64,000 nt of DNA from NCBI RefSeq assembly GCF_030463535.1, contig NC_132898.1:22635662-22699661 (forward strand). The letters are read 5' to 3'. Source of the stretch: Salminus brasiliensis (lineage: Eukaryota > Chordata > Actinopteri > Characiformes > Bryconidae). The notes beneath the pieces were generated by a model. It was not told the DNA's origin, ran no database searches, and saw only the letters and a list, made by a program, of their open reading frames with translations. The position numbers and the translations under genes are program-made. Shown one piece after another: positions 23,720 to 30,339 of the stretch (its first letter is position 1; the number at the start of each line of letters is the position of its first letter).

Positions 23720-25712
23720 TCTCTTTCTCTTTCTCTTTCTGTAGATCATCCAGAGGCTGACGTGGGTCAATCCTCCGGCGATAACTCCAGAGTGGAAAAG
23801 GAAAGTTGCTCAGGACGCTATTGAGAGTCTGAGTGCAGCAAAACTGGCCAAAAGCATCTGCTCCCAGTTCCGCACTCGCCTCAACAGCTCTCACGATGCT
23901 TTTGCTGCCTCTTTACGCCAGGTAATCCTGAAAAGTTATTATAATTGCCTTTGTAACACTATTAAAATATAACTGTTTTAGCCATCGGTCACATTTTAGC
24001 CATTATTATTGAGGCAGGAATTGTAAGGCCTAGATCACTGCTGTTAAGGACAGGTTCTGCACATTACAGGCTGCAGGCCTTTTGTTTGGGTTTATTTTCA
24101 GAACGGGTGAGCCAGCTGCTCTTACAGAACTCCCAAGAAACAAGGCGTGACATTCACCCTGAACACCCTGTTCGACTCAGAGTTTGATCAGGAGAGAGAA
24201 AGACAGACAGACAGACTGACCGACACAGAGAAAGATAAAAGAGCTAGCGAGAGAGAGGGGAAATGAGAAAAGGGACAGTGAGTGAGTGAGGGAGAGAAGG
24301 GTGGGGGTGAAAGAGCGAGCCAGCTGCAGATTATGTTCACACATGACCAACAATGTGATTTTGATTATTAATAAAAAGCCTCTTTATTTGAGAAGGAAAG
24401 CGCAGAACGAGTAGCTCTGCTGTAATTAGCAACAAAATAAACACGACACTGCAGAGAGGGGGTGGGAATCTCTGCGGAACTCGCTATACGATATCACTGT
24501 GCTTGATCTGTGATATTTTTAGTGTTGCAATATGACATCTTGATTTATTGCGTTTTTTCTCGGAAGACATAAAAAATGTATATGTATATATGTTTACTTA
24601 TATATCTCGTCACTGTCCTGCAAAAACCATGGATCTCCATTTTTGCAGTTTTTTCAATTTTGGACCATTTGAATCTGGCAGTTCTTTACATTTGGTCAGA
24701 ATTTCATGAAGACCATTTTTGTGTACAGTGACTATATATAGTAAATGTGTGTATAATGTAGAAGTAGTACTAATAATAAGTATGTGTATGTGTATGTGTG
24801 TAGTTGGAGGAGGGTCATACAGGCCGCTTGGAGCGGACGGAGGATCTGTGGCTGCGAGTGAGGAAAGACCATGCCCCCCGACTAGCACGACTATCACTGG
24901 AGAGCAGATCTCTCAGAGATGTCCTGCTGCATGGTGAGAACCCACTCCTGCATTTTTCCCCCTGAGTATTAAGCTGTAATTTAGTGGGTTTAGGTTTCAG
25001 TCTGATCAGAAACCAGAGTAGAAATCCTGATTCCCAGTCTGATTCTTAGGAGATAAACTGTGTAAACCGAAGCAATATTGAATGGAATGTCTCAAAACGT
25101 CCACAGAGACTTGTCTGAAGCTGTTTTTGGTCTGGATTCTCAGAGGAAACGCATGCATTTGCTCATTTGCATATTGCATATCAGTATTTCAAAGAGAAAT
25201 ATCACAATAATTAAGGAACGATAGATTGTGCAGCTCTTACACACTTGCTGAGCGGCTGCGAACGCGGTCTTTAGCGCTATCTCTCACTCTCTCTCACACA
25301 CACACACACACTTGGACATCCTGTTGCATGGTATGAACACACTCTTGCATAACAGTGTTTGATTTCTCAGAGATGAGGGCACACAGGATGTCTCTTGCTT
25401 TTCTTTCGCGCCCCTTCTCACCCATACACCTTAACCACTGCCTGCATGTGTGTGTGTTTCTGCTCTGTATCTGTTTTGCAGAGCATGTGTTTGTTTGTGA
25501 GAGTGTATGTGGTTGGTGTCTGTAGTGATTGGTTTCGGTTTCAATTCAATTCAACCCAGTGTGAGGTGACCGCATTATATATATATGATATAATATGATA
25601 TGCATTCATTACCTGTTAGCTACATTGGCCTTGTCTATTGCTGACTGAGTGTGTGTGTATATGTGTGTGTATATGTGTGTGTATGTATATGTGTGTGTAT
25701 GTGTATGTGTGT

Positions 25713-25810
<98 letters not shown>

Positions 25811-28800
25811 TCAGTCAGCAATAGACAAGGCCAATGTAGCTAACAAGTAATTAATGCATATCACACACTTCACAAACTGTGTGGTGTTCAGTAATCTTAT
25901 GAGGCTTATGTGGTTTCTGACACTGTACAACTCTGCCTGTAATCATGATTTTCAATAAATTAATTGGTGTGACCGTATATTTACATGGTAATGCAGTTTA
26001 ATCATAATTAAAGGCTGCAGCCCACTCAGAACTGAGGGGGTGTCAGAATGCATAATGATTTGATTGATTGGTGAGGATTTTGGCTTTTTTTGTGTTTTCT
26101 TTAGGGCATTTAGCATGTTTTAATAAAGTTATGATGTATTGAGTCTGATATAACATACAAATATGTAAATACTTATTCCGTGGCATATCTTTATTTATAA
26201 AAGCAGTACGCAGGGGCTTTAAGTTTTAAGTCCAGGTGTAATATAGATCATAACAACAACTTCATAACTCATAACTTCGTATTTCACCATGTTCTAGGAA
26301 TGGGGTCAGAATATATATATATAATTTTAGAATATTATATAATTTTTTCTTTTTTTTTTTTTTTTAAAGCTGGTTTTGTCTGAAGCACTATGAGGTTATG
26401 AGGTCACATGTACACACATTCACGGTCTGTATGTCACTTAGGGACTTTGAGACATGAGTTAACGGTCGAAGGACAAAGTGCTCCAAGTAACTTTCCACAA
26501 CTGTTGAAGGGTCTGTGACAGGTCACCATGGGCTCCTATTAGTTAAATAGTTAAAAAGTGTTCACAATTTTATTTTTTGAAAGCTAAATTGTGTAGTAGT
26601 TAATCAAACCCATTTAAGACCCATTTACATGTTTAGAAAAACATTTTTATTGGTGAATTAAACATTCAAATCATACCATACCAATTAAACATTACAGATT
26701 TCACCAATGCATTAAATCCACAGCAGTTATAACAGCGTACTAGTAGTTGAATTTAACTTAGGACGTTCACCCTGTTGGTGTATTGGTGTTTCCGAGTCCT
26801 GGTTGCCTGGAACCTTATTGTCTCTCAGAGATGAAGCAGCACCATCTTGTGGATAATAAATATTGAATGTATTTATGTATGTGTTCTCACAATAACAAAT
26901 AAGACAAACAGCAGAGCGTTGGTGGCTTTTTTTACATGATCTGCGTCTTTGTGGCTGAGCTGCAGACATTCCTAAACGCTTTCACATTTCAATAATACCA
27001 CTCACAGCTGATTAGTGGAATATCTAGGAGGGCAGAAATTTCACCAGCTGACTTGTTGCACTGGTGGCATCCTATTACAGAACCACGCTGGAGTTCAGTG
27101 AGCGCTTTAGAACCACCCATTCCTTCACTAATGTCTGTAAAGGCAAACTGCATGGCTCTGTGCTTGATTTTATACACCTGTGGCAATGGAACACCTGAAT
27201 TCACAGATTAAGAGGTGTGTCCCAATACTTTTGTCTATATTTTGTTTATTCTCTATAATATAAATGTTTAATATTTGGGCAGCTGAAATTCCACCCCCAA
27301 AATATTGTGATGTACTGTACCTTTTTTTTTTTTTTAAATCATTAAAAATATCTCTCAGTGTAAGAAAGCACATAATCAAGCGATGACCGAGCAAACCGTG
27401 TGGAGGTGAGTGGAGGAGTGTGATGATTCAGACCTGTAGTTTGCACCATGCTATTTGGTATACATAAGCTTACATGTTGGATACGTTAGCCTCGTAGTTC
27501 CAGTGTAAAACTACAGAAATACCAAACATGTTGACTACATTTGGGGAAACTAGGGGTCACTTTTATTGCTGGTTGTCATTTGATTGTTTACCGTTTGTTT
27601 GTTTGTTTGTCAGGCAAGCCGAAGCTGGGTCGTGAGCTGGGTCGGGGGCAGTATGGCGTGGTCTATTTGTGTGATAACTGGGGAGGGAACAACCCCTGCG
27701 CGCTGAAATCAGTGGTACCTCCCGACGATAAACACTGGAACGACCTGGCACTGGAGTTCCACTACACACGGTACATACACTGCATCCTCTGCTGGACAGG
27801 AGGAGCAACTACAGCTTAAAAAAATCATATCATATTTAGTAGATCTGATTTGACCACTTTTGCTGTCAAAAAACATGTCTTTAAATAAAGGACATTCTAA
27901 TGTCCCACTGAGGGAGGATTTTGTATCCTTTTGAATATTGATCAGATTTGTGGTTTAATACTGGTTTATTCAGTGAGTCTAGTTTGCTTGCTATAATGAT
28001 TTCTTTTTGCTTTGGCTGTGTGTGATTTTTAACACTACCAGCTGAACGTGAGTTTAGATATCTGTATATCTGTATGACCGCAACCCTGGTTGTGGATAAG
28101 AGGTTGAGAACTTGGGTGGTCCATTACAGGTGTGTTGTAGATGCTTACCTGACATTCAGCTAACGTTCAGCTGAATTCCTAGTGAATGCTAAGTGGAATG
28201 AACTGTCCGTTGAATGTAAGGCCACACCTAACTGTACCCTTAACTTTTACCTTGCCCTTTTATAGTTCGGATTTATGGTTGATTCAAGTTCAGGGTTAGT
28301 GTTAGCTGTAGGGTTACTTTCAATAGACAACCATTTACATTTGATTTGATCTGGTTCAGGTGCATTTAATACATATTTACTTGAATGTCAGGTGAGCTTT
28401 TGCAAGACATCTATAATGAACCATCCAAGTAAAGTGATTCTGAAACTGGCAATGCAAGAGAGAGTGAAATATTTTTCATTTATCTTAGTATTCAATATAT
28501 TGTAGTATTAATAATATAATAATTTATATATGTTAATATATTTAATTAATATTATTTTGCTCCTGTTGTTTTGGAAACAGCACCATCTTGTGGGTTACAA
28601 CAGAAATGCATTTTGGTCTCTGTTGGTCTTATTAAGGGCTAAATATTAAAAGTATTGATGTGTAAATAAATGTTTGGGCATATTTCTTCCTTAGTTCGCT
28701 CCCGAAGCATGAGCGGTTGGTGGATCTTCATGGCTCTGTTATTGATCACACGTACAGCGGAGGCTCCAGTATAGCAGTGCTGCTAATTATGGAGAGATTG

Positions 28801-30339
28801 CACAGAGACCTATACACAGGCTTAAAGGTGCGTATATATACATACATACATACATACATACATACACATTAAACACACGTAGCCCCTGCAGAGATTCAGT
28901 TCTAACAATTTAAATAATGGCAATGATGATAATAACTAGGCTTATGTTATTAATAATAGATCAGGTTGTTGTTGTTTTATCTATATTTTTATCTCTCCCT
29001 GTATCTGTGTTTGTCTATCCCAGGCTGGTCTCTCTCTCAAGGAGCGTCTGCAGATAGCATTAGATGTGGTGGAGGGGATTCGCTTCCTGCACAGCCAGGG
29101 TTTACTGCATCGTGACATAAAACTAAAAAATGTCCTGGTAAGAGAAATGCAGGAAATGATCACTGAAAGACTTTTCAAATATGAATAGATATGGTCTGTA
29201 GATTCATTGTTTACATCTAAACAAAAGTACTCTATAATGTTCATATGATCCACATGCTCATTCTGACTGACTGTAATACACTACTGGAAGGGGAAGGGGT
29301 TATTAGAACTTCTCTGAAGACCTAGAAGGCTCTGAGGGTTGCTCATTGGTGTTCTGAATGTGTTTTTTTTCTGGCTGTAGCTGGATAAGCGGAACCGAGC
29401 AAAGATCACAGACCTGGGCTTCTGTAAACCTGAGGCTATGATGTCTGGCAGCATCGTAGGAACACCAATACACATGGCACCAGAACTGTTTACAGGTAAC
29501 ACACCCAGTCTATAACTGTGTACCTACTGGACGGATCTGTATGGGAGGTGTTTTTGATGAAATGGTCAATAAGTAGACACTTGACATCCGAGCTGTTCAA
29601 TGAATTACTCGTTATTCAGGAGAAGATCCAAGTCTGTGTGTCTGTGTGTCTGTGTGTCTGTGTGTCTGTGTGTCTGTGTGTCTGTGTGTCTGTGTGTGTG
29701 TTTGTAGGAAAGTATGATAACTCTGTGGATGTGTATGCATTCGGGATCCTGTTCTGGTATCTCTGTACTGGATCTGTTAAACTGCCTGAAGCCTTCGAGA
29801 AATGCTCCAGTAAAGACCAGCTCTGGACCAACGTCAAGAGAGGTAACTCATGTGAATGTGAATGGTAATCATAATGACACTGATTTGGGTAATGATTATT
29901 CTATTAATGGTAGTGGTGATGTTTATAGCTTAAGCGTTGGCCCAGTTAGCAATATGACAGTAGTTATGCTAATGATGAGAGTGAAAAAGAAATGATGTTA
30001 GGATTGATGAAGCTGGTGGTGATAATAGTAATATGCTGCCCTGTAGGTTCCTGGCCCAATTTTGAAAATAAGGCTTTGGACAATATTGACTATTAAGTGT
30101 AGGCTTCCAGTGTTTGCCCAGATAATAATAACATTCATGATGATGTTCCTGCAGGTTCTCGGCCTGAGCGTTTGCCCACTTTTGATGAAGAGTGCTGGCA
30201 GCTGATGGAGGCCTGCTGGAATGGAGACCCTTCCCAGAGGCCTTTGCTTGGGATAGTCCAACCCAGCCTTCTAAGCATCATGGTCCGGCTGTGTGACGGC
30301 TCGGACCGCAAGAGCGCCAGCCTTGAGGACTCAAACTAA
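3494..30339 (+). CDS. dstyk: dual serine/threonine and tyrosine protein kinase, 14 coding exons (gene span)
   Basis: DSTYK (RIP5/RIPK5) is a cytoplasmic kinase linked to FGF/ERK signalling, cell death and notochord and urinary tract development. The joined exons total 2736 nt, 911 residues plus TAA; human DSTYK is about 929. The first 630 residues form the large family-specific N-terminal region; the kinase domain starts at about residue 633. Visible kinase motifs are the glycine loop GRGQYGVV (643-649 and neighbours), ATP lysine K664, HRD aspartate D760 in [13 protein letters not shown]778 of TDLGF in place of DFG, and APE at 800-802. TDLGF is how I remember the human protein too, so it is a family trait. 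All junctions are GT-AG and the frame is open throughout. The start has an in-frame stop 18 nt upstream. Introns 1 and 2 (9.3 and 7.1 kb) carry most of the repeats. Identity is firm; fine boundaries are hand placed. Confidence 0.97.
4137..4213. repeat. TA microsatellite
   Basis: A perfect TA dinucleotide run of about 77 bp lies in dstyk intron 1. A minus-strand ORF encoding YIYIYI crosses it and is not real. Confidence 0.95.
4302..4309. promoter_or_regulatory. palindromic CRE (TGACGTCA) in dstyk intron 1
   Basis: A full TGACGTCA palindrome, the CREB/ATF consensus, sits about 800 bp into intron 1, close after the TA repeat. There is no other support for an enhancer. Confidence 0.3.
4362..4387. 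repeat. 26-base poly-C tract
   Basis: An uninterrupted run of 26 C follows AGCAG and ends before AGGGC. Its length is likely to vary and is prone to assembly error. Confidence 0.9.
5150..5700 (+). mobile_element. 3' end of an L2/CR1-like LINE, frame-broken
   Basis: Translated pieces match the C-terminal end of fish non-LTR reverse transcriptase proteins: [20 protein letters not shown], then [12 protein letters not shown], then, after a frame change, [20 protein letters not shown]. The DNA ends with TTGTAAGTCGCTCTGGAGAG, AGCGTCTGCTAAATG and TAAATGTAAATG, the typical tail of L2-like fish LINEs. At least one frameshift separates the coding pieces, so it is a dead 5'-truncated copy in dstyk intron 1. 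Confidence 0.75.
5701..7000 (+). other. dstyk intron 1 segment, no recognizable feature
   Basis: About 1.3 kb of unique-looking intronic DNA. I saw no exon-like similarity with splice sites, no tandem array and no repeat family that I recognize. Confidence 0.4.
7001..7096. repeat. compound TA / A-rich / TA microsatellite
   Basis: A short TA run, then an A-rich stretch with isolated T (7013-7040), then TA up to 7094, ending in CA. It lies in dstyk intron 1. Confidence 0.95.
7610..7840 (-). repeat. copy of a GTTAGC-rich dispersed element
   Basis: It contains TAGTTTAGACTGGAGC, GTTAGCGTAGCTAAG, TTTCAGAAACCACATAA, AAGATTACTGAACAC and GGTATAAGCTAACG. The same words occur in reverse order and orientation at 25599-25920, and parts recur at 12725-12960, 27440-27530 and 36235-36315. 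Copies on both strands suggest a short non-autonomous DNA transposon; its ends are not clear here. Confidence 0.5.
8240..8330 (-). mobile_element. short LINE 3'-tail fragment
   Basis: The words TTTAGATTAGATTCAGCTTC and GCACGGTACAAGTACAGG resemble, in reverse orientation, the tail found after many fish LINEs (AGATTCAACTTTATTGTCAT then GTACAAGTACA). Only about 90 bp remains. The family is not certain. Confidence 0.35.
8523..8820 (+). pseudogene. hAT-family transposase fragment (ZBED-like)
   Basis: The open stretch includes [40 protein letters not shown] and [11 protein letters not shown] before TGA. These match the middle of hAT transposases and ZBED-type relatives (ARDMRPYSVVENEGF, PSRTYFSDKVIP, CFAHTLNLA). 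The BED zinc finger, catalytic acidic residues and dimerization domain are missing, so it is a relic of one exon or fragment inside dstyk intron 1. It is not a host gene as far as can be seen. Confidence 0.7.
8821..10158 (+). other. dstyk intron 1 segment with unassigned ORFs
   Basis: Several minus-strand ORFs of 64-146 codons overlap at 8880-9505. Their translations (for example [20 protein letters not shown]) show no motif I know, and their frames overlap each other, so I do not call genes. The segment may belong to the same old transposon as the hAT fragment to its left. 9510-10158 shows nothing recognizable. Confidence 0.4.
10159..10640 (+). mobile_element. non-autonomous DNA element, GGACAAAAG family, copy A
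   Basis: It begins ACACTATGGACAAAAGGTCT, GGGACACC and ends near GCATTTGTTAGAATGGGAC. Internal words shared with other copies in this window are TCTACTGTCCAGGGAAGGC, CATTGCTGTGAGGATTTGAT, GAGAATCCAGTTCCACTGCT, CAGCTCAATGCTGGGG, GGTTCATGTTTATCTGCTCC and CTATTCTATTGGCAGTACTT. It has no transposase. Related copies lie at 13504, 14505, 16484, 39431 and 51597. Confidence 0.75.
10927..10947. repeat. palindrome AAGCTGATC-CTA-GATCAGCTT
   Basis: A 21-bp near-perfect palindrome in dstyk intron 1. The same word marks ends of some fish MITEs, but no matching second end was found near it. Confidence 0.5.
11320..11565 (+). repeat. three tandem copies of an 85-bp unit
   Basis: Each unit reads roughly: TCAGAATGAGTGTGTGGATC, then TATGAACAGTAAAGAGCATT, then ATATAGCACCCCCTGCACTT, then CCTGTAGTGTACTACAGT. 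Copies start near 11322, 11408 and 11493, and diverge by point changes. The same unit is found at 63105-63235 and, inverted and single, at 29225-29290, so it is a dispersed family that can be tandem. Confidence 0.8.
12060..12085. repeat. TTTG tetranucleotide microsatellite
   Basis: About five TTTG units followed by TTTTG and T-rich sequence in dstyk intron 1. Confidence 0.85.
12184..12262. repeat. GT microsatellite
   Basis: A run of about 33 GT units followed by an interrupted TGTATGTG part. It lies 730 bp before dstyk exon 2. Confidence 0.95.
12731..12960 (+). repeat. 61-bp tandem repeat, three near-identical copies plus one diverged
   Basis: The unit starts GGTATAAGCTTCCATTACTC, continues GCTAGCTACATTAGTCTAGT and ends AGCTCCAGTGGTAATTGGTG. 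Copies begin at 12731, 12792 and 12853 and look identical; a fourth at about 12914 has ACATTCATTATTCGTTAGCT and other changes. The unit is a member of the GTTAGCTACATTAG family found elsewhere in the window. Near identity suggests recent local expansion. Confidence 0.9.
12994..13400 (+). CDS. dstyk: dstyk coding exon 2
   Basis: Residues 65-200. The acceptor is CTCTCCAG|GTCCGC and the donor CTGCAG|GTATGG. It carries LSCISFP, a region like human PCILILGQDCN (here [11 protein letters not shown]), and [20 protein letters not shown], all strongly conserved in DSTYK. Confidence 0.95.
13504..14065 (+). mobile_element. GGACAAAAG family element, copy B, with GT repeat inside
   Basis: It begins GCACTACATGGACAAAAGCA and ends GGGGTGTCCACAAACATTTG. 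Internal words AGGTTATCCTGCTTTTATTG, AGGCTTTCTACTAGATTT, GGTGCCAATGGGTTCATG and CTATTCTATTGGCAGTACTT-like sequence identify it with copies A and D. A GT microsatellite of about 75 bp (13915-13989) has grown inside the element near its right end. Confidence 0.75.
13915..13989. repeat. GT microsatellite within a transposon copy
   Basis: A perfect GT run of about 37 units, placed where related copies carry only a short TGTGT or CACACA. Confidence 0.95.
14505..15575 (-). mobile_element. GGACAAAAG family element, copy C, split by another element
   Basis: The left part (14505-14661) has GGCCAAACGTTTGCGGACGT, CTTCTAATAGATGCATTCAG and ATAGAATAGGACTC; the right part (about 15385-15575) has GTGGAGCATTCTCTGGAATG, TGACCTCACTAACACTCTTG and CCTGGGTAGTAGAGACTG. 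Together they correspond, in minus orientation, to one element; about 100 bp of the middle is missing where the insert sits. The far right end is not clear. Confidence 0.65.
14662..15384. mobile_element. second non-autonomous element nested in copy C
   Basis: The left side reads AAAAGTATTGACATTCATTA, CTCCAGTAGAAGTGTAGATA, TACTCAAGTAAAAGTG; the right side reads AAATAATTACTCCAGTAAAG, TATAGATACC. The words ATTACTCCAGTAGAAGTRTAGATA occur near both edges in the same orientation. It interrupts the recognizable sequence of copy C. It carries no significant ORF. Its superfamily is not clear to me. Confidence 0.55.
15715..15742. repeat. CT microsatellite
   Basis: About 13 CT units in dstyk intron 2. 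Confidence 0.9.
16093..16100 (+). promoter_or_regulatory. POU octamer ATGCAAAT
   Basis: A perfect octamer in a stretch of intron 2 that looks unique (16000-16200). A single 8-mer is weak support for an enhancer. Confidence 0.2.
16484..16752 (+). mobile_element. GGACAAAAG family element, copy E, 5'-truncated
   Basis: Words shared with copies B and D: CATACCCCTCTAGCCCACAC, GCATTAGGCATGGTGCCAAT, AGGTTCATGTTTATTTGCTC, AAGTAGCTAAATACATTCAT and GTGTCCATAAACGTTTGGAC. The first half of the element is missing. Confidence 0.7.
17659..17810. mobile_element. 152-bp MITE with imperfect terminal inverted repeats
   Basis: The left end is TTAAAGCACCAATATGTAAT; the right end reads, as reverse complement, TTAAAGCAGCAGTATGCAAG. 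The ends pair over about 20 bp with a few mismatches. The body has no ORF. Such TTAAAGCA elements are common in fish introns. Confidence 0.6.
18457..18513. repeat. GT microsatellite followed by T-rich tract
   Basis: About 17 GT units, then TTTTTTG repeats, in dstyk intron 2. Confidence 0.9.
18514..20475 (+). other. end of dstyk intron 2, nothing coding seen
   Basis: Mostly AT-rich sequence with a short TA run near 19812-19830 and an ATA-rich part at 19995-20012. No exon-like similarity or clear transposon was found. A T-rich tract (20441-20475) leads to the exon 3 acceptor TTACAG. Confidence 0.4.
20476..20946 (+). CDS. dstyk: dstyk coding exon 3
   Basis: Residues 201-357, phase 0 at both ends, acceptor TCTTACAG|GAGGC and donor AACCAG|GTAAGA. 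It covers [13 protein letters not shown] to [13 protein letters not shown], matching human VAPCQGLRPTVDV to VHCHCLDIFINQ. The middle part (about residues 255-300) is the least conserved. Confidence 0.95.
20953..21450 (+). repeat. degenerate 60-bp minisatellite starting at the exon 3 donor
   Basis: Units contain GGCACACCTGTAACAT, GGGAACCCACAGTAGAG or GGACCCTCAATAGAGCC. About seven imperfect copies run from 7 bp after exon 3, decaying to the right. An ORF on the minus strand runs through them and is a shadow. Confidence 0.8.
21806..22001 (+). CDS. dstyk: dstyk coding exon 4
   Basis: Residues 358-422 and one nt. It encodes [20 protein letters not shown] and [20 protein letters not shown], nearly identical to human. 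The acceptor is TTGTGCAG|GCGTTT and the donor TTCACAG|GTTAGG. Confidence 0.95.
22050..22175 (+). repeat. short minisatellite in dstyk intron 4
   Basis: Four imperfect copies of a 30-45 bp unit with AGGGATTCAATGCAGA, CTCAACACTGACTTAAT. Confidence 0.7.
22188..22275. repeat. AT-rich inverted repeat (hairpin)
   Basis: TATATATATTGTTATG on the left pairs with CATAACAATATATATATA on the right, with ATTATAATATAATTTTTATT at the loop side. Arms are about 35-40 nt with few mismatches, in dstyk intron 4. Confidence 0.7.
22649..22887 (+). CDS. dstyk: dstyk coding exon 5
   Basis: Residues 423-502. It encodes [20 protein letters not shown] and [19 protein letters not shown], then [11 protein letters not shown], almost as in human. 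The acceptor is TCGTCCAG|ATATT and the donor AAACAG|GTACGC. Confidence 0.95.
23190..23273 (+). CDS. dstyk: dstyk coding exon 6
   Basis: 28 residues (503-530): [20 protein letters not shown] and LVWEQIKQ. Phase 0 at both ends; acceptor ACCCCAG|ATCCTG and donor AAACAG|GTACAA. Confidence 0.95.
23274..23680 (+). repeat. degenerate repeat of donor-like AGGTACAA words
   Basis: After the exon 6 donor (ACAGGTACAACCAG) the intron repeats the pattern TAGATCACACAGGTACAACG with decay: CACAGGTACAACGG, CACAGGTATAATCC, CGTAGGTACAAATG, CTAGGTATGATAAC, TGCAGGTACAACAC and CACAAGTACAACAG. About eight units of 40-60 bp are visible. Confidence 0.65.
23690..23740 (+). repeat. CT / CTTTCT microsatellite acting as polypyrimidine tract of exon 7
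   Basis: CT units then CTCTTT units run directly into TGTAG|ATCATC, the exon 7 acceptor, so the repeat is the polypyrimidine tract. Confidence 0.85.
23745..23921 (+). CDS. dstyk: dstyk coding exon 7
   Basis: 59 residues (531-589): [20 protein letters not shown] and [20 protein letters not shown]. Both ends phase 0. It is highly conserved. Confidence 0.95.
23922..24803 (+). other. dstyk intron 7
   Basis: It contains a purine-rich stretch with GACA and GAGA words (24190-24310) and otherwise nothing recognizable. It ends in TGTATGTGTATGTGTGTAG, an unusual GT-rich acceptor tract. Confidence 0.5.
24804..24933 (+). CDS. dstyk: dstyk coding exon 8
   Basis: Residues 590-632 and one nt: [20 protein letters not shown] and [20 protein letters not shown]. 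The donor is CTGCATG|GTGAGA. It leads to the kinase domain. Confidence 0.95.
25599..25860. repeat. large palindrome: 54-bp arms around GT and TA repeats
   Basis: Left arm 25599-25652 begins TATGCATTCATTACCTGTTA and ends CTGACTGAGTGT. Right arm 25807-25860 is its reverse complement with two mismatches. Between them lie GT-rich (25653-25721) and pure TA (25722-25806) repeats. The arms contain the GTTAGCTACATTGGCC word of the dispersed family; the right arm continues into further family sequence to about 25960. Confidence 0.9.
26740..27245 (-). pseudogene. Tc1-like transposon relic with transposase N-terminal HTH
   Basis: The right end, CACAGATTAAGAGGTGTGTC and CCAATACTTTTGTCTATATT, is a typical element end in reverse. 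Inside, the minus strand encodes [20 protein letters not shown] followed by [12 protein letters not shown], matching the first helix-turn-helix of Tc1-type transposases (ELSEFQRG.VIG.HLC.KS..EIS.LL.IP). Sequence beyond CEWYYWNVKAF loses similarity, and the DDE catalytic domain is absent. It is an internally deleted copy in dstyk intron 8. Confidence 0.7.
27440..27535 (+). repeat. fragment of GTTAGC dispersed family
   Basis: GGTATACATAAGCTTACATG, ATACGTTAGCCTCGTAGTTC and CAGTGTAAAACTACAG are words of the family expanded at 12731. Confidence 0.5.
27614..27770 (+). CDS. dstyk: dstyk coding exon 9, kinase glycine loop and ATP lysine
   Basis: Residues 633-684 and two nt. It starts [20 protein letters not shown] and contains [21 protein letters not shown]664 is the predicted ATP-anchoring lysine. 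The acceptor is TTTGTCAG|GCAAGC in a GTTT repeat. Confidence 0.95.
27771..28694 (+). other. dstyk intron 9, no feature seen
   Basis: AT-rich and apparently unique. No repeat or exon-like signal was recognized. Confidence 0.4.
28695..28827 (+). CDS. dstyk: dstyk coding exon 10
   Basis: Residues 685-729: [20 protein letters not shown] and [20 protein letters not shown]. It covers the kinase N-lobe strands and the hinge. Acceptor TTCCTTAG|TTCGC, donor TTAAAG|GTGCGT. Confidence 0.95.
29024..29137 (+). CDS. dstyk: dstyk coding exon 11, catalytic loop
   Basis: 38 residues (730-767): [20 protein letters not shown] and [13 protein letters not shown]758-R759-D760 is the catalytic loop and N765 the metal-binding asparagine. 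Phase 0 at both ends. Confidence 0.95.
29225..29290 (-). repeat. single inverted copy of the 85-bp dispersed unit
   Basis: TAATGTTCATATGATCCACA, TGCTCATTCTGACTGACTGT and AATACACTACTGGAAG are the reverse complement of the unit tandem at 11320. Confidence 0.5.
29381..29495 (+). CDS. dstyk: dstyk coding exon 12, activation segment
   Basis: Residues 768-805 and one nt: [20 protein letters not shown] and [23 protein letters not shown] replaces the usual DFG motif with D778 kept; APE is intact. Confidence 0.95.
29633..29700 (+). repeat. TGTGTGTC octanucleotide repeat forming the exon 13 acceptor tract
   Basis: Eight units of TGTGTGTC, then TGTGTGTTTGTAG|G. The polypyrimidine tract of the acceptor is made only of this repeat. 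Confidence 0.85.
29708..29842 (+). CDS. dstyk: dstyk coding exon 13
   Basis: Residues 806-850 and one nt: [20 protein letters not shown] and [20 protein letters not shown]. It includes the DVYAFG helix F aspartate of the C-lobe. Donor AAGAGAG|GTAACT. Confidence 0.95.
30155..30339 (+). CDS. dstyk: dstyk coding exon 14, C-terminus
   Basis: Residues 851-911 and TAA at 30337-30339: [40 protein letters not shown], ending SLEDSN. The kinase C-lobe arginine of PSQRPLL is kept; the last 15 residues vary between species. Confidence 0.95.
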
